From: Pseudarthrobacter polychromogenes
GTDB lineage: Bacteria > Actinomycetota > Actinomycetes > Actinomycetales > Micrococcaceae
Reading direction: 5' to 3'
Length of the DNA: 64,000 bases
Assembly: GCF_014644495.1 (NCBI RefSeq)
Contig: NZ_BMKU01000001.1
Coordinates: 62,001-126,000 of the forward strand
A program made the translations under genes and the position numbers. The first letter of the stretch is position 1. Each line of letters starts with the position of its first letter. Of this stretch, positions 55,144-63,879 are shown in pieces. The notes below the pieces were generated by a model that worked only from the letters and a program-made list of their open reading frames with translations, was not told the origin of the DNA and ran no database searches.

Positions 55144-55189
55144 CTTCTTCTTGCTCTTGTTTTGCTGGACGGCCCAAGGGCCGGCCCCG

Positions 55190-55774
55190 TCAGATGCGGT
55201 ATTCGATGTCGTATTCCGCCGGGTCAACCGCCGGCTTGGTTTCGCGCTGGGCGTCACGGTGGCGCCACTTCGCGGGGACGCCTGTGACGATCGATTCCGG
55301 CGGGGCGTCCTTGACCACCACGGCGTTGGCGCCCACGGCGCTGTCCCTGCCGATGGTGATGGGGCCCAGGATCTTTGCACCGGCGCCAATGGTCACGCGG
55401 TCGCCGATGGTGGGGTGGCGCTTGATCCGTGCGAGTGAGCGGCCGCCCAGGGTGACGCCGTGGTAGATCATCACGTCCTCACCGATTTCCGCGGTTTCGC
55501 CGATGACCACGCCCATGCCGTGATCGATGAAGAAGCGGCGGCCGATGGTGGCCCCCGGATGGATCTCGATCCCGGTCAGGAAGCGGCCCAGCTGCGAGAG
55601 CAGCCGCGCCGGGAAACGCAGGGCCGGATTCTGCCACAGCCGGTGCGTCAGCCTGTGGATCCAGATGGCATGCAGCCCGGAGTATGCGAAAAAGTTCTCG
55701 AAAGAACCTCGAGCCGCCGGGTCGTGGGACCGGGCGGCGTCGAGGTCTTCCTTTAGTCTTGCGAAAAAGCCCAC
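55190..55774 (-). CDS. cysE: serine O-acetyltransferase
   Basis: CysE makes O-acetylserine for cysteine synthesis. The left-handed hexapeptide helix is seen in [19 protein letters not shown] and GVTLGG; the active histidines are in IDHGMG. It has 194 residues, the short actinobacterial type. It follows cysK on the same strand, with a 39-base gap, and forms an operon with it. Confidence 0.95.
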   Translation of the reverse strand: MGFFARLKEDLDAARSHDPAARGSFENFFAYSGLHAIWIHRLTHRLWQNPALRFPARLLSQLGRFLTGIEIHPGATIGRRFFIDHGMGVVIGETAEIGEDVMIYHGVTLGGRSLARIKRHPTIGDRVTIGAGAKILGPITIGRDSAVGANAVVVKDAPPESIVTGVPAKWRHRDAQRETKPAVDPAEYDIEYRI

Positions 55775-55813
55775 AGAGTTCTTTCTACAGGAAACGGGCG
55801 AAGAGCGGCCTGG

Positions 55814-56749
55814 TCAGCCGCGGATGTCGTCATAGAGCACGGTGGAGATGTAACGCTCACCGAAGTCGCAGACGATGGCGACGATCAGCTTGCCCGCGTT
55901 TTCGGGGCGCTTCGCCAGCTCCAGTGCGCCCCAGACGATCGCTCCGGAGGAGATGCCGCCAAGGATGCCTTCCTTGACGCCGAGCTCGCGGGCCACGCGA
56001 ACGGAGTCCTCGAGGGTGGCGTCCAGGACCTCGTCATAGATGTTGGTGTCCAGGATTTCGGGCACGAAGTTGGCCCCGATGCCCTGGATCTTGTGCGGGC
56101 CGGGGGCGCCGCCGTTGAGGATTGCGGAGTCCTTGGGTTCGATCGCCACGATCTGGACGCCGGGCTTGCGCTCCTTCAGGACCTGGCCAACGCCGGTGAC
56201 GGTTCCGCCGGTGCCCACGCCGGCAACGAAGATGTCCACGGCGCCGTCGGTGTCAGCCCAGATTTCCTCCGCCGTGGTGTTGCGGTGGATTTCAGGGTTG
56301 GCTTCGTTGGCGAACTGCTGGGCCCAGATGGAGTTTTCCGTGTTGGCCACGATTTCCTGGGCCTTCTCTACGGCGCCGCGCATTCCCTCTGAGCCGGGGG
56401 TCAGGACGATCTCGGCGCCGAAGGCGCGCAGCATGACGCGGCGTTCGGTGGACATGGTCTCCGGCATGGTCAGGATGACCTTGTAGCCGCGGGCCGCGCC
56501 CACCATGGCCAGGGCGATGCCGGTGTTTCCGGAGGTGCCTTCAACGATGGTCCCGCCCGGCTTCAGTGCACCGGACTTCTCCGCGGCGTCGACGATTGCC
56601 ACACCGATACGGTCCTTGACGCTGTTGGCCGGGTTGTAGAACTCGAGCTTGACGGCGACGGTTGCATCCAGCCCCTCGCTGAGCCGGTTGAGCTTGACCA
56701 GCGGGGTGCCGCCGACCAGCTGGGTCACATCGTCATAGATCCGTGCCAT
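55814..56749 (-). CDS. cysK: cysteine synthase A
   Basis: CysK combines O-acetylserine with sulfide. PLP binds K45 in [11 protein letters not shown], and the TSGNTG loop follows. It has 311 residues. The C-terminal region [14 protein letters not shown] is canonical. I chose ATG 56749 ([13 protein letters not shown]); ATG 56755 is two codons upstream and cannot be excluded. Confidence 0.95.
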   Translation of the reverse strand: MARIYDDVTQLVGGTPLVKLNRLSEGLDATVAVKLEFYNPANSVKDRIGVAIVDAAEKSGALKPGGTIVEGTSGNTGIALAMVGAARGYKVILTMPETMSTERRVMLRAFGAEIVLTPGSEGMRGAVEKAQEIVANTENSIWAQQFANEANPEIHRNTTAEEIWADTDGAVDIFVAGVGTGGTVTGVGQVLKERKPGVQIVAIEPKDSAILNGGAPGPHKIQGIGANFVPEILDTNIYDEVLDATLEDSVRVARELGVKEGILGGISSGAIVWGALELAKRPENAGKLIVAIVCDFGERYISTVLYDDIRG

Positions 56750-56813
56750 GTACATACGCCTATCTCTGAGGGGTGGATACTGAGGTCAGCCTAACGAGGC
56801 AGCGTAACCGTGG

Positions 56814-57338
56814 CTAAGCGTTAAGCCATGCAGAGTAATATTTCCGGGCCTTGGCGAGCTTGGGGTTGATGATCACCTGGCAGTACCCCTGCTCGGGGTG
56901 CTTGGCGTAGTAGTTCTGGTGGAAGTCCTCCGCCACGTGGAAGCGGGGCAGCCGGCTGACCTCCGTGACGATCGGATGGGCCCACAGCGACTGGTTGCGG
57001 TCAATCGCTTCCTCGAAAAGTATCTTCTCCTCGGTGGTCTCGTAGAACATCGAGGAACGGTACTGGGTTCCCACGTCGTAGCCCTGGCGGTTCAGCGTTG
57101 TGGGATCGTGCAGGGCGAAGAACATGTCAAGGACCACCTCTTCCGGGATGATCTCCTCGTCGAACGTCACAGCCACCACCTCGGCGTGCCCGGTGGTGCC
57201 GTTGCACACGGAGTAATAGTCGGGGTTGGGATCGTGGCCGCCCGTGTAGCCGGACACCACAGCGCTGACACCCTTGGTCTTCTGGTAGACAGCGTCGAGG
57301 CACCAGAAGCAGCCTCCGCCTAAAACAAAAGTTTTCAT
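56814..57338 (-). CDS. msrA: peptide methionine (S)-S-oxide reductase MsrA
   Basis: MsrA repairs oxidised methionine. The active GCFWC motif is at residues 9-13, and YxxxCNGTTGHAE is the second family block. It has 174 residues. It is a single gene here, divergent from the Nif3-like gene. Confidence 0.95.
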   Translation of the reverse strand: MKTFVLGGGCFWCLDAVYQKTKGVSAVVSGYTGGHDPNPDYYSVCNGTTGHAEVVAVTFDEEIIPEEVVLDMFFALHDPTTLNRQGYDVGTQYRSSMFYETTEEKILFEEAIDRNQSLWAHPIVTEVSRLPRFHVAEDFHQNYYAKHPEQGYCQVIINPKLAKARKYYSAWLNA

Positions 57339-57439
57339 GACTTCTTCAATGGTTGGGGGCGCCGGATGATTCCCTGTGCGCCGCGGGCGCCGCCCGTCGC
57401 CGTGCGGTGCGGAGGACGCGATGGGGTAAAACTAAGACT

Positions 57440-58393
57440 ATGGAACCTGTGGACACCGACGTTACCGGCCCTGAAAATCACGACGGCGGGCCTCGCGGCG
57501 GCGAGGCCTCTTCCAGCAAAGAGGCGTCCGGTAAGGATGCGGCGGCCGGGCAGCCGCAGGTCCCCACTTTGGGCGAGATGCTCCTGGCCGTGGAGGAACT
57601 GTGGCCCGAGTCCCTGGCGGAGAACTGGGATGAGGTGGGGCTGGTGGCGGGACACCCCTCGGCTCCTGTCACGAGGGTCATGTTTGCCGTGGACCCCACC
57701 CTGGAAGTCATCGAAGAAGCAGTGGAGTGGGGTGCCGAACTCCTGATCACCCACCATCCGCTGCTGCTGAAGGGTGTCACGTCAGTCGCTGCCACCACGC
57801 CCAAAGGCCGGGCCGTCCACCGGTTGATCGAGTCCGGCACAGCCCTGCTGACCGTCCACACCAACGGCGATTCCGCAGTCGGGGGCGTGTCCGATGTCCT
57901 GGCCGACGCCCTGGGCCTGCAGGACGCGGCCCCGCTCACGGTTGCGGCAAACGGACTGCCGGAGGAGGGCATCGGGCGGGTGGGGGACCTGCCGGAGGCC
58001 ATGAGCCTGGGAGACTTTGCTGCCCGGGTGTTTGGCATCCTGCCCTCCGTGGCAGGGGGAGTGCGGGTGTCCGGCGACAAGGACGGCCTGGTTCGGCGCA
58101 TTGCCGTCTGCGGCGGCGCGGGTGACTCGCTCTTCAACGAGGTCAGGGCCAGCAACGCCGACGTCTACGTCACGGCGGACCTCCGCCACCATCCGGCGTC
58201 GGAAGCAAGGGAAGCTGCCCACAACGGCCGGCCCTACCTGATTGACGTTTCGCACTTCGCCAGCGAGTGGCTGTGGCTGCCGGCTGCGGCAGCCGCGCTG
58301 GGCAATGTCCTCGCCGACCAGGGCCATGACGTCGAAATCCAGGTCAGCACCACCAACAGCGATCCCTGGGACTTCATCCTCACTCCGGGCTAA
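57440..58393 (+). CDS. Nif3-like dinuclear metal centre protein
   Basis: The YbgI/NIF3 family forms hexamers with a two-metal site of unclear function. Metal ligands appear in LLITHHPLLLKG, in TVHTNGDSA and in DVSHFASEW. It has 317 residues including a disordered N-terminal stretch of about 45. ATG 57440 is chosen because the preceding frame lies in the msrA gap and looks non-coding. It is followed by the zinc-ribbon-like gene, a conserved pairing. Confidence 0.9.
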   Translation: MEPVDTDVTGPENHDGGPRGGEASSSKEASGKDAAAGQPQVPTLGEMLLAVEELWPESLAENWDEVGLVAGHPSAPVTRVMFAVDPTLEVIEEAVEWGAELLITHHPLLLKGVTSVAATTPKGRAVHRLIESGTALLTVHTNGDSAVGGVSDVLADALGLQDAAPLTVAANGLPEEGIGRVGDLPEAMSLGDFAARVFGILPSVAGGVRVSGDKDGLVRRIAVCGGAGDSLFNEVRASNADVYVTADLRHHPASEAREAAHNGRPYLIDVSHFASEWLWLPAAAAALGNVLADQGHDVEIQVSTTNSDPWDFILTPG

Positions 58394-58505
58394 GCCCGGC
58401 GCCGGTGGGGACACAGCGAGGCGGGGGAGCAGGGCAGGCGCTAGAGTCTAGGAAGCGCCGTCCAGGCGCCCGGCACCGGCCGGAAGGGATCAAGCGGAGG
58501 TAACA

Positions 58506-59243
58506 GTGGCGAAGGCAGCACCGGCGGAACAGTTGAAGTTGCTTGGACTGCAGGGGCTGGATGCCAAGCTGAAGTCGCTTGCCAACCGCCGCCGCGCGCT
58601 GGAAACCGATCCGCGCATCAAGGACCTCGAAGCCGCCCTTTCCGTCGCCAACGGTGAACTGGGCGCCGCGAAAGTGGCTGTCCACGACGCCGAAGCCGAA
58701 CTCAGGCGCGCCGAGGCGGACGTGGAGCAGGTTGCCTCCCGTATCCAGCGGGACGAGGCACGGCTGAACAGCGGCACGGGTCTGTCCAAGGACCTGGTGG
58801 CCCTCCAGAAGGACATCGCCTCGCTCAACAAGCGGCGCTCGGACCTGGAGGACATTGAACTCGAGGTGATGGAGCGCCTTGATTCCCTGCGGGCCACCCA
58901 GGCCCGGCAGCAGGGGATTGTGGACGACATCCAGGGATCGTTCGGCACCATCCGCGCCGAGCTGGACGCGGAACTGGCCGCTGTGGAAGCGGAAGCGGGT
59001 GGCTTCCGCGCGCAGCGCTCCGAATTCGCCGCGGGCCTCGATGCGGGCCTGCTGGCCGTCTATGAAAAGACGCTGGCCAGGCGCGGAGTGGGCGCCGCCA
59101 GGCTGTTCCATGGCACGTCCGAGGCGTCCGGCATGAAGTTGAGCCCCGGCGACCTTGCCGAGGTCAAGGCCGCAGCTGCCGACGACATCGTCTTCTGCCC
59201 GGACTCCGGCGCCATCCTGGTCCGCTCCGAAGAGTGGGCCTGA
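58506..59243 (+). CDS. coiled-coil protein of the C4-type zinc-ribbon family, zinc site degenerate
   Basis: Most of the 245 residues form a long coiled coil (about 30-165). The C-terminus follows the family's zinc-ribbon layout, but of the expected four cysteines only C231 (FCPDSG) is left; the first CxxC is replaced by HGTSEASG. Zinc binding is therefore doubtful. The function is unknown in this family. GGAGG precedes GTG 58506. Confidence 0.88.
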   Translation: MAKAAPAEQLKLLGLQGLDAKLKSLANRRRALETDPRIKDLEAALSVANGELGAAKVAVHDAEAELRRAEADVEQVASRIQRDEARLNSGTGLSKDLVALQKDIASLNKRRSDLEDIELEVMERLDSLRATQARQQGIVDDIQGSFGTIRAELDAELAAVEAEAGGFRAQRSEFAAGLDAGLLAVYEKTLARRGVGAARLFHGTSEASGMKLSPGDLAEVKAAAADDIVFCPDSGAILVRSEEWA

Positions 59244-59246
59244 CTC

Positions 59247-60011
59247 TCAGCCCGGCAGGATGATGTTCAGGGCGTGCGGCTTCCGGGCTGAACCTTCAAC
59301 CAGTTCCGCGGCCCACACTTCCCGCGTTGCCTTTAGGAGTTCCGGCGGCGTTGCCGGGGTCTTCCCTCGCCGCACCAGCAGGTGCCGGGCCAGTTCGCCC
59401 CGGGTGTGCTTGGCGAAGTGGCTCACCACCTTGCGGACCCCGTTCACTTCGGTGAAAACGTTGACGGACACGGTCTGGGCAGCGGGCGGCGCCCACGCCG
59501 CCGCATAGGTGCTTGAGCGGCAGTCCACCAGCAGTTGCCCCTCCACCGCTCCGGCAAGGGCATCGGTGAGCTGCGGCTTCCAGAACGAGGCGAGGCGGCC
59601 GACGTCGGGCAGTGCAGTACCCATGGACAGCCGGTAGGCAGGCACGCTGTCACCAAAACGGATCACACCCCAGAGCGCGGAAACCACCAGCACGGACGCG
59701 TCCGCATTGCGGCGCTGCGCAGCCGTGAGGGTTTTGTAGCCCAGGGCGTCATAAAGCACCCCCGAATAGATCCGGTGGGCGGGCGCCGCCGGTTCGGCAT
59801 GAAGGCGCGTGTTGCGGCGGACGTCGTCCTGGAGCGATGCGCCCACACCCAGCAGCGCGAGGGCGTCCTCGTGTGCGCTCACCGTTCCCAGCGCATCCAG
59901 CACTTTGGCGCGGCAGGAGTTTAACTCCGGGAAGCTCAGGGACGGCCAGTCGACGGCGGATCCGCGGACGGCGGGTGTCTTGCCTTCGGAAGGGGGAAGC
60001 AGAATCAGCAC
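59247..60011 (-). CDS. yaaA: YaaA-family peroxide stress protein
   Basis: YaaA limits free iron and DNA damage under peroxide stress in E. coli. The N-terminal LILLPPSEGKT and the ALWGVIRFGDSVPAYRLSMG and FAKHTRGELARH blocks identify it. It has 254 residues. It ends three bases after the zinc-ribbon-like gene, and its start faces rnpB. Confidence 0.92.
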   Translation of the reverse strand: MLILLPPSEGKTPAVRGSAVDWPSLSFPELNSCRAKVLDALGTVSAHEDALALLGVGASLQDDVRRNTRLHAEPAAPAHRIYSGVLYDALGYKTLTAAQRRNADASVLVVSALWGVIRFGDSVPAYRLSMGTALPDVGRLASFWKPQLTDALAGAVEGQLLVDCRSSTYAAAWAPPAAQTVSVNVFTEVNGVRKVVSHFAKHTRGELARHLLVRRGKTPATPPELLKATREVWAAELVEGSARKPHALNIILPG

Positions 60012-60065
60012 CGTCCGATCCTACCGGCGGCGGGAAAGGGCAAGCCCACCGGTAGACTGGGGTTT

Positions 60066-60459
60066 GGATGGGTTGACCAGGCGGCCGCGCGTCACGCAAG
60101 TGGCTCGAGGAACGTCCGGGCTCCGCAGGGCAGGGTGGTGGGTAACGCCCACTCGGGGTAACCCGCAGGCCAGTGCCACAGAGAACAGACCGCCTGGGTC
60201 GCGCCGGTTTGAAAGCGGCACGAACCAGGTAAGGGTGAAACGGTGGTGTAAGAGACCACCAGCTTCCCGGGTGACCGGGAAGGCTAGGTAAACCCCACCC
60301 GGAGCAAGGCCAGACAGGACACGTTTGAGGGCTGCCCGCCCGAGTGTCCGGGTAGGCCGCTGGAGGGCGCCGGCAACGGCGTTCGTAGATGGATGGCCGC
60401 TACTCCCGTGCCGGTAACGGAACGGGAGCACAGAACCCGGCGTATCGGTCAACCCATCC
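60066..60459 (+). ncRNA. rnpB: RNase P RNA (class A)
   Basis: The RNA matures tRNA 5' ends. The terminal helix P1 forms between GGATGGGTTGACC (60066) and its complement ending at 60459. Conserved blocks are GAGGAACGTCCGGGCTCC, AGAGAACAGACCGCC-like sequence, GGTAAGGGTGAAACGG, GTGTAAGAGACCACC and ACAGAACCCGGCGTAT. A -10-like TAGACT at 60053-60058 fits the start. Confidence 0.96.
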
Positions 60460-60469
60460 ACTCAAACAC

Positions 60470-60501
60470 CCGTTCTGCCCCGTGATTACGGGGTAGAACG
60501 G
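60470..60501 (+). terminator. hairpin following rnpB
   Basis: A 14-bp stem with one G-U pair (60470-60483 and 60488-60501) and a GATT loop stands 10 bases after P1. The downstream sequence CTTGTC is only slightly T-rich. Confidence 0.65.
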
Positions 60502-60606
60502 CTTGTCAGAGCCTCTTGTGTGCAACCTGCGCTTGTCGCGGTATGACGCGATTTAATCGTCTTATGGTCAGTGGTTTTGCCCATCATTTGCCCATGAGAT
60601 GCAGGG

Positions 60607-60921
60607 CTAAAACGCCACGAACCAGCCCCGCCATTCACCCTCACCAGGGCGGCGCACATCGGCCGCCGGCGTCCAGCAGTCGAACTGGTGGAACTCGTCA
60701 TCGTTCCAAACCATGGACACCCAGTCCCGCGTGTAGTGGGTCGCGTAGCCGTGGACCTCAACCGCGCCACCACCCGCCAGGGGGACTTGTGCGATCACCT
60801 TGGGCTCCTCGCCCGCCTTGAACCTCCGAACGCTCTCAGCGGGCAGCGGCGGCTCCGGATCCGCATGCTCGTAGGCCGTTCCGTCCAGCTGGAATTTCTT
60901 GCGCTTCTCAATTCTGGCCAC
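60607..60921 (-). CDS. hypothetical protein of 104 residues
   Basis: No family recognised. The acidic protein starts ARIEKRKKFQLDG and contains VEVHGYATHYTRDWVSMVWNDDE with several aromatic residues, which suggests a small beta-rich fold. GTG 60921 is my choice because a terminator-like hairpin lies just upstream. A longer frame to ATG 60990 would overlap the stop of the Cys-rich gene as TAATG but pass through that hairpin. Base composition is lower in GC than the core genes. Confidence 0.6.
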   Translation of the reverse strand: MARIEKRKKFQLDGTAYEHADPEPPLPAESVRRFKAGEEPKVIAQVPLAGGGAVEVHGYATHYTRDWVSMVWNDDEFHQFDCWTPAADVRRPGEGEWRGWFVAF

Positions 60922-60941
60922 CGCACCACTTAACCACCGAA

Positions 60942-60971
60942 AGCGCCCGCCCACCGAAGTGGACGGGCGCT
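60942..60971 (-). terminator. terminator hairpin with UUCG loop
   Basis: On the minus strand a 13-bp stem with one G-U pair closes a C(UUCG)G tetraloop, and TTTC follows. The orientation fits the end of the 49-residue gene upstream on this strand. Confidence 0.65.
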
Positions 60972-60989
60972 GCTGCAAGCGGATCTGCA

Positions 60990-61139
60990 TTAATCCCAGA
61001 AGCCATCATGGCGGGGGCAAAGATAGCCCGACGAATTGCAGGTGCTACAGGTCAACGGCTCCCCAAATGGGTTTGTTTTAGTCTGCCCCTCGCAGTCATC
61101 GCACATTGACAGGTCGCTATGACACTTGCTGCATTCCAT
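60990..61139 (-). CDS. small Cys-rich zinc-ribbon-like protein, 49 residues
   Basis: The frame encodes MECSKCHSDLSMCDDCEGQ, then PLTCSTCNSSGYLCPRHDG and FWD. The spacing gives CxxC, CxxC, CxxC and CPRH, the pattern of a double zinc ribbon. A strong GGAGG site stands five bases before ATG 61139. Such small proteins are common in actinophages and mobile islands, where function is mostly unknown. The gene is too short to be found by many callers. Confidence 0.75.
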   Translation of the reverse strand: MECSKCHSDLSMCDDCEGQTKTNPFGEPLTCSTCNSSGYLCPRHDGFWD

Positions 61140-61336
61140 CTCAGCCTCCAACTCCTGCGCGAGGGACGTATACCCCCGTCTGGTGTGGACACTTTATTAC
61201 GCCGTTCTTTGCCGAGCTCTACCTAACTTTGCTTCGGCAGCCATTTAGTTCTGTAGGGGGTACTTAACCGACGCCCCCGGAAAATTGGTGCGCGCCCCTA
61301 TTGTGGGCGGGCTCTTTCATGACAGTTCGACGGGTG

Positions 61337-61726
61337 TTATGAACCCAAGGACAGTTCGATGCCAGCTTCGAGCTCTTCCTTGGTGTATTCGATCGTGCCT
61401 CGATTGGAGACCTCGACGCTGTAAAAGTCGGAGTCACCCTTTATATCCGATACCGCGAACGGAAATTTGCACCATCCGTCGTCGTAATCTCCTTCGCCGA
61501 GTTCACCCTTGCCGACCGTCTTGCCTTCTGCGCTGATGACTACTTGGGCGCCAGGCGTGATGTCGTCATACCCGCCGGTGCCGTCACACTCGCCACCGCC
61601 GGGTGCGTATTGCGTGACTCCGTCGATACCAAGAGTCAGGGTTCCTTTGGCTTCAAAGGAGCTGGGCCCGGAGCATGCAGTAAGTGCAAGGGCCCCGGCG
61701 GCGACCAGTGGAAAGACTTTTTTCAA
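61337..61726 (-). CDS. putative lipoprotein of 129 residues
   Basis: The N-terminus MKKVFPLVAAGALALTACSG is a lipoprotein signal with the lipobox LTAC, so C18 would be acylated. The mature part is Gly- and Asp-rich and short, with two further cysteines that could form a disulfide (near GGGECDG and DGWCKFP). No family recognised. Upstream 61727-61826 holds the divergent promoters with the next small gene. The 197 bases after it (61140-61336) contain no gene I can support. Confidence 0.75.
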   Translation of the reverse strand: MKKVFPLVAAGALALTACSGPSSFEAKGTLTLGIDGVTQYAPGGGECDGTGGYDDITPGAQVVISAEGKTVGKGELGEGDYDDGWCKFPFAVSDIKGDSDFYSVEVSNRGTIEYTKEELEAGIELSLGS

Positions 61727-61826
61727 GGTAGTTATCCCCCATTTAGAGTGCTAAATCAGGATGACTCTATAGGATGCCGGTCCACCGTGGCCTCCCCTCG
61801 ACAGCGTTGAACGCTATTGTGAAGCC

Positions 61827-61967
61827 GTGAAACTTATCGGCGTCATCCGTTCCAGGGAACTGCAAACCATTGAAGTAGAAGCCGGCTCGTACGAGGAGGC
61901 CCGGGCAGCAATTGACCAGCAGGTTCCGGACGGCTGGGAGTTGCAGCACATCAGGCAGGAGAAGTAG
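61827..61967 (+). CDS. small protein of 46 residues upstream of the HTH gene
   Basis: GTG 61827 begins KLIGVIRSRELQTIEVEAG and ends GWELQHIRQEK. The stop shares one base with the start of the helix-turn-helix gene (TAGTG), the main support for it as a real gene. Similar short proteins with this N-terminus occur in Actinobacteria; no function is known to me. The ribosome-binding site is weak. Confidence 0.6.
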   Translation: MKLIGVIRSRELQTIEVEAGSYEEARAAIDQQVPDGWELQHIRQEK

Positions 61968-62206
61968 TGGCGGATGAGAAGCGCCGCTTCCTGACAATTG
62001 AGCAGGTAGCCGAAGAGCTGAACGTTGGCTTACCTATGGTGCGTTCCCTTGTGAAGACTGGCGAGCTGCGTGCTCTCCAGGTCGGTGGCCGCCGGGTCTG
62101 GCGCGTCGGCGCGCAGGACCTAGAGGACTACATCAGCCAGGCGTACGCCATTACGGCCGACAGGATCGCCGCCGGGGAGTTAGCCGACGAGGTGCCCGAA
62201 GCCTGA
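61967..62206 (+). CDS. excisionase-like helix-turn-helix protein
   Basis: The 79-residue protein has a MerR-type winged helix of the excisionase class: FLTIEQVAEELNVGLPMVRSLVKTGELRALQVGGRRVWRV. Such proteins act as recombination directionality factors or as small regulators (the BldC type). The tail ITADRIAAGELADE suggests the chromosomal kind. No integrase is next to it. Start is GTG 61967. Confidence 0.82.
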   Translation: MADEKRRFLTIEQVAEELNVGLPMVRSLVKTGELRALQVGGRRVWRVGAQDLEDYISQAYAITADRIAAGELADEVPEA

Positions 62207-62354
62207 CGGGAAAGGCAACGGCCACATACGCAGTTCGGATGCTCGAAATTGTCACATTCGAGGTGGAATGGGCGTTAGGGCATTCAATGTCAGAGGGGAG
62301 AAGTAACATCCAAATTAGCGCCGAAGGGGACGCACCTTATTAGTGGGGGAATGG

Positions 62355-63866
62355 ATGTTCAAAGTTCTTTCTTGGTCGGCTTCACTTTTGCTGACCGCAA
62401 CAGCAGCGGTTGCTATACCGCAGACAGCGTCTGCTGCTGAAACTGCCAGCGCGGCAAGCGTTCTGGCATCGCTGGTTGTAGCCGAAGAAGTAAATTCCGG
62501 TTATGACCGCACGTATTTCCAGCACTGGATTGACGCAGACGGTGACGGCTGCGACACCAGGTCTGAAGTTCTTCAGGAAGAGTCAAAGGCTCCGGTCACG
62601 ATGAGCTCCGGCTGCACCGTCGCTACCGGGCAGTGGGTATCGCGCTACGACGGGCAAACATGGGTCAACGCTTCCGACGTGGACATCGATCACATGGTGC
62701 CACTGGCTGAAGCCTGGGGCGCTGGCGCCCAAGCATGGAGCCCTGAGCAGCGGCGCGATTTCGCCAACGACATGACCTTGAACGTTGCTCTGGAAGCCGT
62801 CACCGACGAGGTCAACCAGTCAAAGAGCGACCGGGACCCGGCAGAGTGGATGCCTTCCATGGCTGGAACGTCCTGCGACTATGCAACCGACTGGGTGCTC
62901 GTGAAGTACCGGTGGCAACTGAGCATCGACCCGGCGGAACATGCAGCTCTCGCCTCGACCATGGGTGACGCCTGTGGCGCTAGAACAGTGACACTTCCTG
63001 CTGTCGCCATAGTCGCGCCAGCACCACCACCAGCGCCCGAACCAATCAGCTTCAGCGATGTGACGCCTGCAACGCAGTTCTACACAGAAATCTCTTGGCT
63101 CGCGGCTCAGGGAATCTCCACAGGCTGGGTCGAAAACAACATACGGACGTACCGTCCGCTCAGCCCAGTGAACCGCGACGCTATGGCAGCATTCATGTAC
63201 CGCCTCGCAGGTAAGCCGGACTTCACTCCGCCGGCCGTCTCGCCCTTTAGTGATGTGCCTGTCGGCACTCAGTTCTACAAGGAGATCACTTGGCTCGCAC
63301 GGCAGGGGATCACTACTGGTTATGACGATGGCACCTATCGGCCGCTCCAGCCTGTGAACCGTGACGCTATGGCAGCGTTCCTGTATCGCTTCGCTGGCAA
63401 CCCCTCGTTCCAGCCTCCGGCGACTTCCCCCTTCGTCGACGTCACGACCGGGAACCAGTTCTATCAGCAGATTACCTGGCTGGCTTCCAAGGGCATTTCT
63501 ACGGGCTGGGACATTGGCAATGGCTGCCGGGCCTTCAACCCCGTTCAGCCCGTCGCCAGGGATGCCATGGCGGCCTTCATGTACCGGTTCGTCAACGGCG
63601 GTACGGGATCTGTCGGCGGCGGATGCAATCCGCCAGCGCCTCCGGCCCCGGCTCCTAGCCCGACCCCTACGCCAGTGCCGCCTCCGGCTCCCACCCAGCC
63701 GGCCAATCCTGGTGACACCAGAAATTGCACCGGCAGCACAGGCTTCAGTACTTGGCGCGAAGCTCAAAACTGGTTTGAGTACTACTACCCCTACTACGGA
63801 GACATAGCTCGACTGGACGGGAACGGCGACGGGATCGCATGTGAAGGCCTTCCCGGCGCGCCCTAG
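62355..63866 (+). CDS. secreted HNH nuclease with three SLH-like repeats and an Excalibur domain
   Basis: A 503-residue modular protein. Residues 1-28 form a signal peptide. The DUF1524-type HNH nuclease spans about 35-210, with DADGDGCDTR at 60-69, the catalytic DVDIDHMVPL at 108-117 (H113), and NQSKSDRDPAEW. Three S-layer-homology-like repeats lie at about 233-285, 298-348 and 360-412 (FSDV...ITWLA..GI.TG...YRP..PVNRDAMAAFMYR). A Pro-rich linker follows (426-449), and an Excalibur calcium-binding domain ends the protein (LDGNGDGIACE). ATG 62355 has GGGGGA upstream; GTG 62343 is less likely. The protein probably acts at the cell surface on DNA. Confidence 0.9.
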   Translation: MFKVLSWSASLLLTATAAVAIPQTASAAETASAASVLASLVVAEEVNSGYDRTYFQHWIDADGDGCDTRSEVLQEESKAPVTMSSGCTVATGQWVSRYDGQTWVNASDVDIDHMVPLAEAWGAGAQAWSPEQRRDFANDMTLNVALEAVTDEVNQSKSDRDPAEWMPSMAGTSCDYATDWVLVKYRWQLSIDPAEHAALASTMGDACGARTVTLPAVAIVAPAPPPAPEPISFSDVTPATQFYTEISWLAAQGISTGWVENNIRTYRPLSPVNRDAMAAFMYRLAGKPDFTPPAVSPFSDVPVGTQFYKEITWLARQGITTGYDDGTYRPLQPVNRDAMAAFLYRFAGNPSFQPPATSPFVDVTTGNQFYQQITWLASKGISTGWDIGNGCRAFNPVQPVARDAMAAFMYRFVNGGTGSVGGGCNPPAPPAPAPSPTPTPVPPPAPTQPANPGDTRNCTGSTGFSTWREAQNWFEYYYPYYGDIARLDGNGDGIACEGLPGAP

Positions 63867-63879
63867 CTAGACAAGAGAA

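Noticed and set aside
60066..60501. rnpB 3' end as an integration site for the accessory region
   Set aside because: No repeat of the rnpB end and no integrase were seen inside the window, so only the positional suspicion remains.
60922..60990. N-terminal extension of the 104-residue protein to ATG 60990, overlapping the previous stop as TAATG
   Set aside because: The extension would be translated through a stable UUCG-loop terminator, so the GTG at 60921 is favoured; it is not fully excluded.
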